Of a stretch of 64,000 nt of DNA, positions 17,460-25,034 are shown in pieces. The notes under the pieces are model-generated. The model had not been told where the DNA came from and did no database searches. It was given only the letters and a program-made list of their open reading frames with translations. The position numbers and the translations under genes are program-made. Position 1 is the stretch's first letter, and each line of letters begins with the position of its first letter. The DNA is from Kiritimatiellia bacterium (GTDB lineage Bacteria; Verrucomicrobiota; Kiritimatiellia; RFP12; UBA1067), in NCBI GenBank assembly GCA_017454745.1, contig JAFTCL010000044.1:1-64000 (forward strand). The letters run 5' to 3'.

Positions 17460-19412
17460 CTATACTCCCCCCATTCGTAACCGCTGCTCTTCCCGGTGGA
17501 TGAGTTCTTCGGTTAGCGCCCCCAGGGCGTTTAAACCGCATTGGTCGGCGACCTCCAGCAATCGGTCCAACGCCGGCGCGATATGGCGGGTAAAGGCGGT
17601 TTGTCCTACCGACGCCAATCTTCCGTATGCGCCCAGCGCTTGAATGAGCCGTTGCACCGCGCCCAGCGCAAGTTCTTCTTCCGTTGGGGCGTTCGGGCCG
17701 GTTTTCGCGTATTCGTCCAACAGTTTCTTGCGGGCGGCTTCGTCAATTTCCACATAAGGGTCGTACAGCAGCGAGGCTAAATCATACACCGCCGGTCCCA
17801 TGCGCATTCCCTGGAAATCGATCATTGCCGGTGTCTTGTGCCGGAACAGGATGTTGCTGGACTGCAAATCCCGGTGTACCACCACTTGAGGCATGGACAT
17901 GAGTTTTTCGGCCACGGCTTCCAGCTCTTTGCGGACATCGGCGGGTAAACCGTCCTCGAACCCGAAACGTTCTTTCAACAGATAGTCTTCAAAAAGCCGG
18001 CGTTCCCATTTGTACAGGGCGCGGTCGAACGGTGGTTCAAGGGCAACGCCGTCGGTCTTGACTTTGTCCGTGACCGGGCCATGCAGTTTGGCAGTAAGCG
18101 CCATAACGGCGGGATACCAATCCAGGGCTTTGCCGGGGTTGCCCAGCATCCGCTGTTGCAGGGAGTCCTCGCCCCAATCCTCAAACGCCTGGCATTGCGA
18201 TTCGGGGATGTCGGCCAGTACCGCCGGTACGGTAACACCGCATTCGGCTAGCAGTCTGGTGTGTCCGGCGTAACGGGTGTTTTCAAAACGATCGGTGGAG
18301 TAGGAGACGGCGATTGCGGTGTTCTCGCCGTGCCAAAGCCGCCAAAACGTGCGGTTGGAGCCGCGGGCGCCCAAACACGACACTGCGGTTTCTCCGGCCC
18401 AACCCAGTTGCTCCAACAGCGGCTTAAGCGCGGGTTCGTTAATGAGCGTGTCCGCCAACGCCAGCTGACCGTTAAGCTGGTTGCTGCGCTTTCCGCCGAC
18501 GGATAACGGGTGTTTGGGATCGTCGGAGCCGACCAGAACCGAGTTCGTGGCCGAGGTGTTTCCCTCTACCCGAATGTTTCCAATCAGTATGCTGTCGGAT
18601 CCTTTAACATCCGGCGCGGCTTTGGCGTTCGGCCCGATGCAGAAAAAGTGCGGCAAATCCAGCGGCAGCCGGTCGGCTTCGGGCGCGTATAGTTCTCCGC
18701 CCGGCAGATTTTTACGGGCGCGCCGTTTGGTCTCTCGGTGCACGTCCAGATAGCTCGCCGGTGTGCCGGTATCCGCCCAATAGCTGCCCTGCACCGCCAC
18801 GCCGCGCATGAACCGGTTGTCATACATCGCGGCCTCAAAGGCCTCGATGATCGTGCAGAAATTTTTCTCCGGCAGGTATTTGAAAATTTCCGGCTTAAGC
18901 AGACTCAATCCGCAGAAGGTATAGTTGCCGTCCACCCCTGGCTCGATGCTGTGGTAGCAGGTGATGCGTCCGGCGTAATCGATTTCCACCGTTCTTGGGC
19001 CGCGGTCGGGTTCCAGCCATACCGCGCCGAGCGAACCGGGCTGGTTTGCCGCTTCGATAAAGGGCTCGGGTTCCACCGAGAAAGCGATATCGGCGTTCAG
19101 CAGCCAGAATTGGTCATTCCCGATTTGACGGCGCAACGGTCGAAGCGCCCCACCGGTGCCCAAAATTTCCTTTTCCTTAGACAGCGTGATTTTCGCTTCG
19201 CCCTTGCGGGACAACAGATAGCGTTCAAGCGCGTCGGCTTTCCAGTGGAGGTTCACCATGATATCTGTCACCCCCCAGCTTTCCAACCGGAGCAGCGCGT
19301 GTTCTATCAGCGGCACGTTCCATAACGGCAACAGCGGTTTGGGGATGGCTTCGGTGAGGGGGCGCAGGCGCGATCCGAATCCGGCGGCGAGCACCAGTGC
19401 TTTCTTTACCAT
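17460..19412 (-). CDS. Fused MurU-type nucleotidyltransferase and AmgK-type anomeric sugar kinase (peptidoglycan recycling)
   Basis: 650 residues joining two enzymes that are separate proteins in Pseudomonas. Residues 1-235 are a sugar-phosphate nucleotidyltransferase: LAAGFGSRLRPLT, KPLLPLWNVPLI, LGTGGALRPL and the metal-binding NADIAF. Residues 330-650 are an aminoglycoside-phosphotransferase-fold kinase: VVHRDLQSSN near 510, IDFQGMRMGP near 530 and YDLASLLYDPY. DFQ plus YDLASLL is the AmgK pattern. AmgK makes MurNAc-1-phosphate from MurNAc and ATP, and MurU makes UDP-MurNAc, bypassing de novo synthesis and fosfomycin action. The middle 235-330 has no domain I recognise. Function is inferred from both halves together; GlcNAc-type substrates remain possible. 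Third gene after rhaB and folB. Confidence 0.85.
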   Translation of the reverse strand: MVKKALVLAAGFGSRLRPLTEAIPKPLLPLWNVPLIEHALLRLESWGVTDIMVNLHWKADALERYLLSRKGEAKITLSKEKEILGTGGALRPLRRQIGNDQFWLLNADIAFSVEPEPFIEAANQPGSLGAVWLEPDRGPRTVEIDYAGRITCYHSIEPGVDGNYTFCGLSLLKPEIFKYLPEKNFCTIIEAFEAAMYDNRFMRGVAVQGSYWADTGTPASYLDVHRETKRRARKNLPGGELYAPEADRLPLDLPHFFCIGPNAKAAPDVKGSDSILIGNIRVEGNTSATNSVLVGSDDPKHPLSVGGKRSNQLNGQLALADTLINEPALKPLLEQLGWAGETAVSCLGARGSNRTFWRLWHGENTAIAVSYSTDRFENTRYAGHTRLLAECGVTVPAVLADIPESQCQAFEDWGEDSLQQRMLGNPGKALDWYPAVMALTAKLHGPVTDKVKTDGVALEPPFDRALYKWERRLFEDYLLKERFGFEDGLPADVRKELEAVAEKLMSMPQVVVHRDLQSSNILFRHKTPAMIDFQGMRMGPAVYDLASLLYDPYVEIDEAARKKLLDEYAKTGPNAPTEEELALGAVQRLIQALGAYGRLASVGQTAFTRHIAPALDRLLEVADQCGLNALGALTEELIHREEQRLRMGGV

Positions 19413-19427
19413 GGCGGAAATCCGTAA

Positions 19428-19796
19428 TTATTGTTTTCGGCGGCGGGTGATTTCCACCGCCGCGTTGCGCAGCCCGACCACGGTACCCGCCTTCTCAATG
19501 CGGACGCGCACCGTTTGGACGAATTCGGATTCGAGGCACGCCGCCGCCACAATGCCGGCGGCGTGCTCGATCATGCGGCAGCGCGCGCTGCGCAGCCGTT
19601 CGCGGATCAGCCCCGCCAACGCCGAGTAATCGATGGTGTCGGCCAGCAGATCGCTCGCCTCCGCCGCCGACAAATCGGCGAAAAGCGCGACATCCACCAG
19701 CAGCACCTGCTCTTGGCATCGTTCTTCCGGAAGGTCCCCGATAATGCAGGAGACGCTTAACCCGTTTAACTGGAGCTGATCCAACTCTTCGTTCAT
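19428..19796 (-). CDS. folB: Dihydroneopterin aldolase
   Basis: 122 residues, normal for FolB. It shows the family marks: IIGDLPEERCQEQ near the N-terminus (EExxxQ), DTIDYSALAGLIRE in the middle and MIEHAAGIVA with the conserved Glu that binds the pterin. The enzyme splits dihydroneopterin to 6-hydroxymethyl-dihydropterin and glycolaldehyde in folate synthesis. It forms an octameric tunnel-fold ring in the cytoplasm. It starts 8 nt after rhaB and ends 15 nt before the MurU/AmgK fusion, so the three are most likely one transcript, though their pathways differ. No other folate gene is in the window. Confidence 0.9.
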   Translation of the reverse strand: MNEELDQLQLNGLSVSCIIGDLPEERCQEQVLLVDVALFADLSAAEASDLLADTIDYSALAGLIRERLRSARCRMIEHAAGIVAAACLESEFVQTVRVRIEKAGTVVGLRNAAVEITRRRKQ

Positions 19797-19804
19797 AGCG
19801 GCTG

Positions 19805-21313
19805 CTACTTCCTGATCAGTTTGGTGAACTTGGAGTAGGCGGCATTCCAGCTTTCAGCGTCTTCCGGTTTGAAAGTCTTGATCGGGAACGCCGATTTGAT
19901 CAACGGCATCGCGGCCTTGAGGTCGGGCAGAATCCCGGCGCCGATGGACTGAACCATCAGGTTGCCTACAGCGGTGGCCTCTTTCGGTCCAGCCTGCACC
20001 GGTACTCCGACGGAGTTGGCGGTGAACTGGTTGAGCAGCGCGTTGTTGCTGCCGCCGCCGACGATGTGCACGACCTCCGTGGTGGTGCCGGTCACGCGGT
20101 TGATCATTTCATTGACCATCCGGTACTTCAGCGCAAGCGATTCGTAAACGATGCGCAACACCGTGCCGCGGTCTTTCGGATCGGACTGCTTGGTCTCGGC
20201 GATGAACTCGCGGATGGCCTTTTCCATGTTCTGGGGATTGTAGAAGCGCGGGTCGTCGGGATCGATGAACGCCGTGAAGGGTTTAGCCGCCGGGGTGATG
20301 GTGTCCACCTCGCTCCACTCCATCTTTTTGCCGTCCTCGATTTCCCAGATGCGCAGCAGTTCCTGAACGATCCAAGTGCCCATGCAGTTGCGCAGGAAGC
20401 GGGTGTTGCCGATGCCGCCCTCGTTGCTGAGCCCGCAGGACATCGCTTCGGGGGTGGTGATGGGCTTGCGGATAAGTTTGCCGACCAACGACCAGGTGCC
20501 GGAGCTGATAATCAGCGCTTTCTTGGTGTTCTTGACCGGTGCGGCGGCGAAAGCGCTGGCGGTGTCGTGCGAGCCGACGGCGATCAGGTCGGTCGGCTTC
20601 AGTCCGCATGCCGCAGCCAGCGGCGCGTGTAGTTTGCCGATTTTGGTTCCGGGCGGAACGATTTCCGGCATCAGCGATTTAGGGATGCCGAGTGCCTTGA
20701 GCATCTCCTCGCTCCACTGGCACTTCTTGGCGTCCATCATTTGGGTAACGCTGGCGAAGGTGGAGTCAACCGCAGTGCACCCGCCGAGATAATAGTAAAA
20801 CAGCGCGGGGATGGGAAGGTAAATCGCGGCGAGTTCCATCAGCTCTGGATGGCGGGTCGCGGTCCAAAGCATTTGGTTGGATTGGTTGAAAGGCTGGAAG
20901 TGGTTGCCGGTGATGGCGTAAACCCGCTCCGGCTCCAGACGTGCTTTGACCTCGTCGCACATCGTGTCCAGACGGTGGTCACGGTAGCAGTAAACTTTGC
21001 CCAGCACATCGCCGTCCTTGGTCACGAAATGGCCGTCAGCGCCCCAGGTGTCGATGCCGATGCCGTCAAGCTTTGCGCCATAAGCGCGGCGGTAGGCTTG
21101 GAGACCTTTTACGATATTCTGGTAGATGCAGGTGTCGTCCCAGTAAGTCCGCTCGGTAAGTTTGCCCTTACCGTCCTTCAAGAAGAAAGACACCCCTTCG
21201 TGCGCGAAACGGTGGATCTCCTCCATCCGGAAGGTTTTGTCGCCAAAAAATCCGATAAAGCACTTGCCTCCCGATGCGCCCAGATCGACGGCAAACAGTT
21301 TTTTCTCTTTCAT
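19805..21313 (-). CDS. rhaB: Rhamnulokinase-type FGGY sugar kinase
   Basis: 502 residues. I chose the ATG at 21313, which has AGGAG 7 nt before it; a longer frame to 21373 has no site. FGGY kinase hallmarks: VDLGASGGK at the N-terminus, GIDTWGADGHFV, YRDHR, GSHDTASAFAAAP, SSGTWSLVG, NEGGIGNTRFL and VHIVGGGSNNALLNQ. The layout matches rhamnulokinase, which phosphorylates L-rhamnulose to rhamnulose-1-phosphate, more than xylulo- or glycerol kinases, but rhaA and rhaD are not in the window. Cytoplasmic. A promoter-like sequence lies 50-80 nt upstream. First gene of the group that continues with folB. Confidence 0.85.
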   Translation of the reverse strand: MKEKKLFAVDLGASGGKCFIGFFGDKTFRMEEIHRFAHEGVSFFLKDGKGKLTERTYWDDTCIYQNIVKGLQAYRRAYGAKLDGIGIDTWGADGHFVTKDGDVLGKVYCYRDHRLDTMCDEVKARLEPERVYAITGNHFQPFNQSNQMLWTATRHPELMELAAIYLPIPALFYYYLGGCTAVDSTFASVTQMMDAKKCQWSEEMLKALGIPKSLMPEIVPPGTKIGKLHAPLAAACGLKPTDLIAVGSHDTASAFAAAPVKNTKKALIISSGTWSLVGKLIRKPITTPEAMSCGLSNEGGIGNTRFLRNCMGTWIVQELLRIWEIEDGKKMEWSEVDTITPAAKPFTAFIDPDDPRFYNPQNMEKAIREFIAETKQSDPKDRGTVLRIVYESLALKYRMVNEMINRVTGTTTEVVHIVGGGSNNALLNQFTANSVGVPVQAGPKEATAVGNLMVQSIGAGILPDLKAAMPLIKSAFPIKTFKPEDAESWNAAYSKFTKLIRK

Positions 21314-21363
21314 GTTTAACTCCTGGTTGTTAATGAAACAAGTCAGCCACAATGAACAAAAGA

Positions 21364-21392
21364 AGCTTACCACAATAATCCGTTGGAATCAA
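21364..21392 (-). promoter_or_regulatory. Promoter candidate for rhaB-folB group
   Basis: Minus strand: TTGATT (21392-21387), a 17-bp spacer ending TGG, then TAAGCT (21369-21364). The -10 is poor but the extended TGG matches other promoters here. Confidence 0.4.
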
Positions 21393-21405
21393 GCGTCGAG
21401 TTGAA

Positions 21406-21512
21406 ATTAGTGGGTAGTGATTAGGGATTAGCGGCTAGCAGCTTGTCGCTAGTCGATTGTCGCGTGTCGTCTGTCGCTAATTACAACCGTCAAACTGTCA
21501 AACGGGCAAACA
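21406..21512. repeat. Intergenic degenerate short-period repeat tract R2
   Basis: Units of the form GTGATTAGGGATTAGCGG, then TGTCGCTAGTCG / TGTCGCGTGTCG units, then CCGTCAAACTGTCAAAC. The last motif is shared with R1. No gene. Confidence 0.75.
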
Positions 21513-21546
21513 TTCTCTCTGCCGTTTGATTTCGCGATGCGGCGCG

Positions 21547-22752
21547 TTATTCGAACAGGGTTCTGGCAAGGCGGAAGCCGATGCTGTTGCTCCGGTACGC
21601 CGGGTTGAAGTAGTCCCGGTAGGACGAGGTGCAATAGACCGCGTAATGGCTCCAGCTGCCGCCGCGAATCACCCGGAACGACCCCGAAGGTGAACCTTTG
21701 GGATCCGTCACGCCGCTTGACAGCCTGCCGTACCAGTCCAGACACCACTCCCATACGTTCCCGTTCATGTCGTAAAGTCCCCATGCGTTCGGCTGATAGG
21801 AACCCACCACCGCCGTACCGTACTGCGGCGCGGTGTTTGGACTATTATATCCACTCCCGCCGTTGTCCCAATACCTCCCCGCCTGTTTCAGGTCGTCCTC
21901 CGAATCACCGCCGTTGTTGTATTTGCCGGTTTTTCCCGCCCGGCAAGCGTAATCCCACTGCGCCTCCGTGGGCAGGTCAAATTCGTCAATCCCCGTCTTA
22001 ACCCGCAATTTCCCTAAGAAACTTGATGCGTCGTCCACCGATGACGAGGTCCAGCTTGCGCCGCTTGACGAACCCAAAATTACATTGTAAGAAACCAGCT
22101 CGACCGGTCTCATCGCAGAATGCGAAGCATCGCCGAAATAACTTGGCTTTTTATCCATCACCAGCTCGTACTGCCGTTGCGTCACCTCAAAGATGCCGCA
22201 GTAGAACGCATTCGTGAGTGTAACGTTATACGACCCGCACATCATGAAGGTTCCCGGCTCAATCCGCCGCAGCACCAGTTTCGTGGTCTTGTACTCGTCG
22301 GTGTTGAACCCGCCACCGGGGGGTGAATCCATATAGGTAACGGGATAATTCGTGGCGCTCGCTCCCGCCGACAGATCGATCACGCAATACTTTAGGTAAT
22401 TCGGGCGTGGTTCCGTATAAGAGACATTAAACATCATGTCGGAAGGCCTGAACATGAGTCCCTGCGCACGCATATCCCAGATGACCTGGTGCGCCCCCGC
22501 CGTTATCCCCATGTCCCCGGTAACCGCGGACGCGACCGCAACGCAGTTCGATCCGGTCGCGCGATCCGTTACCGTTAACGATAATTGGTTCGTATTCCCA
22601 GCCATCACGACTCCCGCGACCTCGAACGAGATATCCACCTTCCCGTTCCACGGGTACCGCGGCTGCGCCTTCACGTTCATGATCTGCGGCGTGGCACCGA
22701 AACACCGTCCGGCAAATATTCCCGCCATTAGTAGCGTAATGACCTTTTTCAC
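21547..22752 (-). CDS. Secreted SUMF1/formylglycine-generating-enzyme-like protein
   Basis: 401 residues. Start taken as GTG at 22752 because AAGGAG lies about 6 nt upstream; the overlapping ATG is out of frame and stops at once. Signal peptide (KKVITLLMAGIFAGRCFG), then a beta-sandwich domain of about 120 residues with GAHQVIWDM, then a C-terminal FGE-sulfatase domain: GTFMMCGSYNVTLTNAFYCGIFEVTQRQYE, DLPTEAQWDYACRAG, GLYDMNGNVWEWCLDWYG, RVIRGGSWS, GFRLAR. True formylglycine-generating enzymes use a pair of cysteines after RGGS; here only one is visible (AVYC). So this is probably a non-FGE member with an unknown role. No sulfatase gene is nearby. It stands alone between two repeat tracts. 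Confidence 0.85.
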   Translation of the reverse strand: MKKVITLLMAGIFAGRCFGATPQIMNVKAQPRYPWNGKVDISFEVAGVVMAGNTNQLSLTVTDRATGSNCVAVASAVTGDMGITAGAHQVIWDMRAQGLMFRPSDMMFNVSYTEPRPNYLKYCVIDLSAGASATNYPVTYMDSPPGGGFNTDEYKTTKLVLRRIEPGTFMMCGSYNVTLTNAFYCGIFEVTQRQYELVMDKKPSYFGDASHSAMRPVELVSYNVILGSSSGASWTSSSVDDASSFLGKLRVKTGIDEFDLPTEAQWDYACRAGKTGKYNNGGDSEDDLKQAGRYWDNGGSGYNSPNTAPQYGTAVVGSYQPNAWGLYDMNGNVWEWCLDWYGRLSSGVTDPKGSPSGSFRVIRGGSWSHYAVYCTSSYRDYFNPAYRSNSIGFRLARTLFE

Positions 22753-22826
22753 AACATTCTCCTTTTCAGTCGACTTTAAAACCCTGACCCCCAAAACAAG
22801 GCTTTCCTCCAATTAGGGTGAGGAAA

Positions 22827-22856
22827 ATATTACCATATTCCGTCTGTAGCAAGCAA
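22827..22856 (-). promoter_or_regulatory. Promoter candidate for the SUMF1-like gene
   Basis: Minus strand: TTGCTT (22856-22851), an 18-bp spacer ending TGG, then TAATAT (22832-22827). It lies about 75 nt before the GTG start. Confidence 0.6.
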
Positions 22857-22866
22857 GCTGGAAATA

Positions 22867-22975
22867 GGTGGGAGGGATTAGGGGTTAGGGAGGAGTATGG
22901 GAATGAAGAGTGACGAACTACGAGTGACGAGTTTGGAAATGAAGAATGATATAGGGATTAGGGGGTAGAGGTGTT
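22867..22975. repeat. Intergenic degenerate short-period repeat tract R3
   Basis: The gene-free stretch 22753-23102 holds the promoter at 22827, this tract and the promoter at 23048. The tract has GGATTAGGGGTTAGGG at its start, GAGTGACGA units, then GGATTAGGGGG. Positions 22920-22949 repeat 17359-17388 exactly over 30 bp. No coding sequence or RNA gene seen. Confidence 0.8.
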
Positions 22976-23047
22976 ATACGGTTTATGGCTATATGCGACT
23001 GGCTACTAATAATTTCACCTGCGAACAGGATTTTTTGCGGGTTTGTA

Positions 23048-23076
23048 TTGCATTACGCGTGGAAAAAGGTTAAAGT
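23048..23076 (+). promoter_or_regulatory. Promoter candidate for the GHL10-mraY-upp-apt group
   Basis: TTGCAT (23048-23053), a 17-bp spacer, then TAAAGT (23071-23076). Transcription would begin near 23083, giving a leader of only about 20 nt with GGAGGGG 3 nt before the ATG. Confidence 0.5.
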
Positions 23077-23102
23077 AACTCCTTGTTTACGCAAGGAGGG
23101 GT

Positions 23103-25013
23103 ATGCGATTTCGGGTTTGGATTTTTTGTCTGCTGGCGGCTTGCCGACTATGCGCCGCGCCGGTGGTGGTGGTACCGGGACAAAGCTCGGTGCAGGAGTC
23201 GGAGCGACGGTACGCGGCTTCGCTGGCGGCGCATGTCGAACGCTGGTACAAACAGGCCGGGGTGCCGGTGGACCGCGGGGACGACACGAACCTATCTTCT
23301 GCGCTTCGTAATCGCAAAGTGGCGGTGCTGGTTTACATGGCCTCGCCGAGCGCGGCACAGTTGGCGGAGTTGACCGCCTTCGTAAAGCGCGGCGGCAAAT
23401 TGATTGTCTGTTACTCCTCTTCCCCGGGTTTGGCCGGATTGATGGGGGTTAAGTCCGTGGGCTACAAGAAAGGCACCTCGGATGGCCGTTGGTCGCAGAT
23501 GCGGTTCACCGATGACGCCCCGCGCGGCACTCCTCGCAGCGTGGCCCAGATTTCCCGCAATCTTTTTCTGGTCGCACCGATACCGGGCCGTTCCAAGGTG
23601 TTGGCCTGGTGGCACGACCGTGCCGGCAACCAGACTGCCGAACCGGCGTGGCTGGCCTCTTCCGCCGGTTACTGGATGACCCACGTGATGCAGGCGGACG
23701 GCGATTCGGAGGCCAAGGGCCGGCTGTTGCTGGCGCTGGCCGCTTCCCATGACGGGACAATCTGGCAGCAGGCCGCCGCGTCCGCGATGAAACAGTCGCT
23801 GGCGTTGAAAAACCAGCTCGCGCCCCGGCTCGCCTCAAACCATACGCCGCGGGTGATCAAAGCCTGGCAATCGGTTACCGCCGCCGCCCGGACCGGCGAG
23901 GCGCAGTTGCGGTCGGGGAAATCCTTTGAGGCGTGGAACACCGCCGCCTCGCTCCGCGTGCTTTGCTACGAAGCTTACGGGGTGGCGCAACTGCCGCGCA
24001 AAGGGGAGATCCGGGCGGTCTGGGACCATTCCGGCATGGGGCTCTATCCCGGCGACTGGCCGCGGACCTGCTCGTTGCTGAAATCGGCGGGCATTTCCGA
24101 CATCTACGTTAATGTCGCCGGGGCGGGGTTTGCCCGGTACGCCAGCGAAGTGCTGCCGCGTTCCCAGCTGTTTCAGGAACAGGGCGACCTGCTTGCGGAG
24201 TGCGTGAGGGCGGCCAAGGCCAACGGTTTGCGGGTTCACGCGTGGATATTGTGTTTCTCCACCGAGGGCGCGACGGCCGACCGGATCGCGATTTTCCGCC
24301 AACGCGGCTGGCTGTTGAACCCGGATAACGCACGGCCGTGGCTAGACCCATCGATACCGGAGGTCCGCAACTATTTGGTGCGCGCGGCGCGGGAGATGGC
24401 GGTAAAATACCGGATCGACGGGGTGCATCTAGACTTTGTGCGTTACCCGGATTTCCCATCCTCGCTGGGCAACAATGTTAAATCGCGCTTTCGGATGTCC
24501 TTCAAACAGGACCCGGTGCTGCCTAATTGGCCGGAAGAGGTGAAGAGCGGGGCGTGGCGGCAGCAGTTCATCCAGTGGCGGGCGCGCCAGATTTCCGATT
24601 TCGTCCAGGATGTGCGCCGGACGCTGCGCCGCGACGCGCCGGGCAAGACGCTGACGGCGGCGGTGTACGGCAAGTATCCGTCGTGCCTCGACGCAGTGGG
24701 GCAGGATTGGGAAGCCTGGCTGAACATCGGGCTTGTGGATTACGTCGCGCCGATGAATTACACCGGCTCGTTGGCCAAGTTCAACGAGTGGTTGGCGATG
24801 CAGACGCGCACCCCGAAACTGGCGTCAAAGGTGTTGCCAGGAATCGGGGTGACCGCCGCCGAGAGCCGTCTCGACGCGATGCAGGTGGTGGACCAGATTT
24901 TATCGGTGCGCCGGGCGGGTTGCCCGGGGTTTGTGCTGTTTGACCTTGACACCACGTTGCGTCAAGAGATTCTGCCGGTTTTAAGGATGGGGCTGACCGC
25001 CCCGGTTAAATAA
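23103..25013 (+). CDS. Secreted GHL10-family glycosyl hydrolase-like protein
   Basis: 636 residues with a signal peptide (MRFRVWIFCLLAACRLCA). Residues 20-270 are an N-terminal domain that opens like a Rossmann or ThuA-type fold (VVVPGQSS, KVAVLVYMASPSAAQLAEL, GGKLIVCYSS). Residues 300-630 are a TIM-barrel of the GHL10 (DUF187, PF02638) type: EIRAVWDHSGMG, ISDIYVNVAG, NGLRVHAWILC, DGVHLDFVRYP and VDYVAPMNY. The DGVHLDFVRYP strand carries the conserved acidic and aromatic residues of the family, whose members cleave glycans or, in some cases, denuded peptidoglycan. The substrate is not readable. First gene of a same-strand group that includes a MraY-type enzyme, which fits a cell-wall role. 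Confidence 0.82.
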   Translation: MRFRVWIFCLLAACRLCAAPVVVVPGQSSVQESERRYAASLAAHVERWYKQAGVPVDRGDDTNLSSALRNRKVAVLVYMASPSAAQLAELTAFVKRGGKLIVCYSSSPGLAGLMGVKSVGYKKGTSDGRWSQMRFTDDAPRGTPRSVAQISRNLFLVAPIPGRSKVLAWWHDRAGNQTAEPAWLASSAGYWMTHVMQADGDSEAKGRLLLALAASHDGTIWQQAAASAMKQSLALKNQLAPRLASNHTPRVIKAWQSVTAAARTGEAQLRSGKSFEAWNTAASLRVLCYEAYGVAQLPRKGEIRAVWDHSGMGLYPGDWPRTCSLLKSAGISDIYVNVAGAGFARYASEVLPRSQLFQEQGDLLAECVRAAKANGLRVHAWILCFSTEGATADRIAIFRQRGWLLNPDNARPWLDPSIPEVRNYLVRAAREMAVKYRIDGVHLDFVRYPDFPSSLGNNVKSRFRMSFKQDPVLPNWPEEVKSGAWRQQFIQWRARQISDFVQDVRRTLRRDAPGKTLTAAVYGKYPSCLDAVGQDWEAWLNIGLVDYVAPMNYTGSLAKFNEWLAMQTRTPKLASKVLPGIGVTAAESRLDAMQVVDQILSVRRAGCPGFVLFDLDTTLRQEILPVLRMGLTAPVK

Positions 25014-25034
25014 AATACGTTTGGGAGATTTGCC

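Noticed and set aside
23079-23098. A 7-bp hairpin (CTCCTTG/CAAGGAG) that could hide the ribosome site of the GHL10 gene
   Set aside because: If the promoter at 23048 is right, transcription starts inside the left arm, so the full hairpin is not made.
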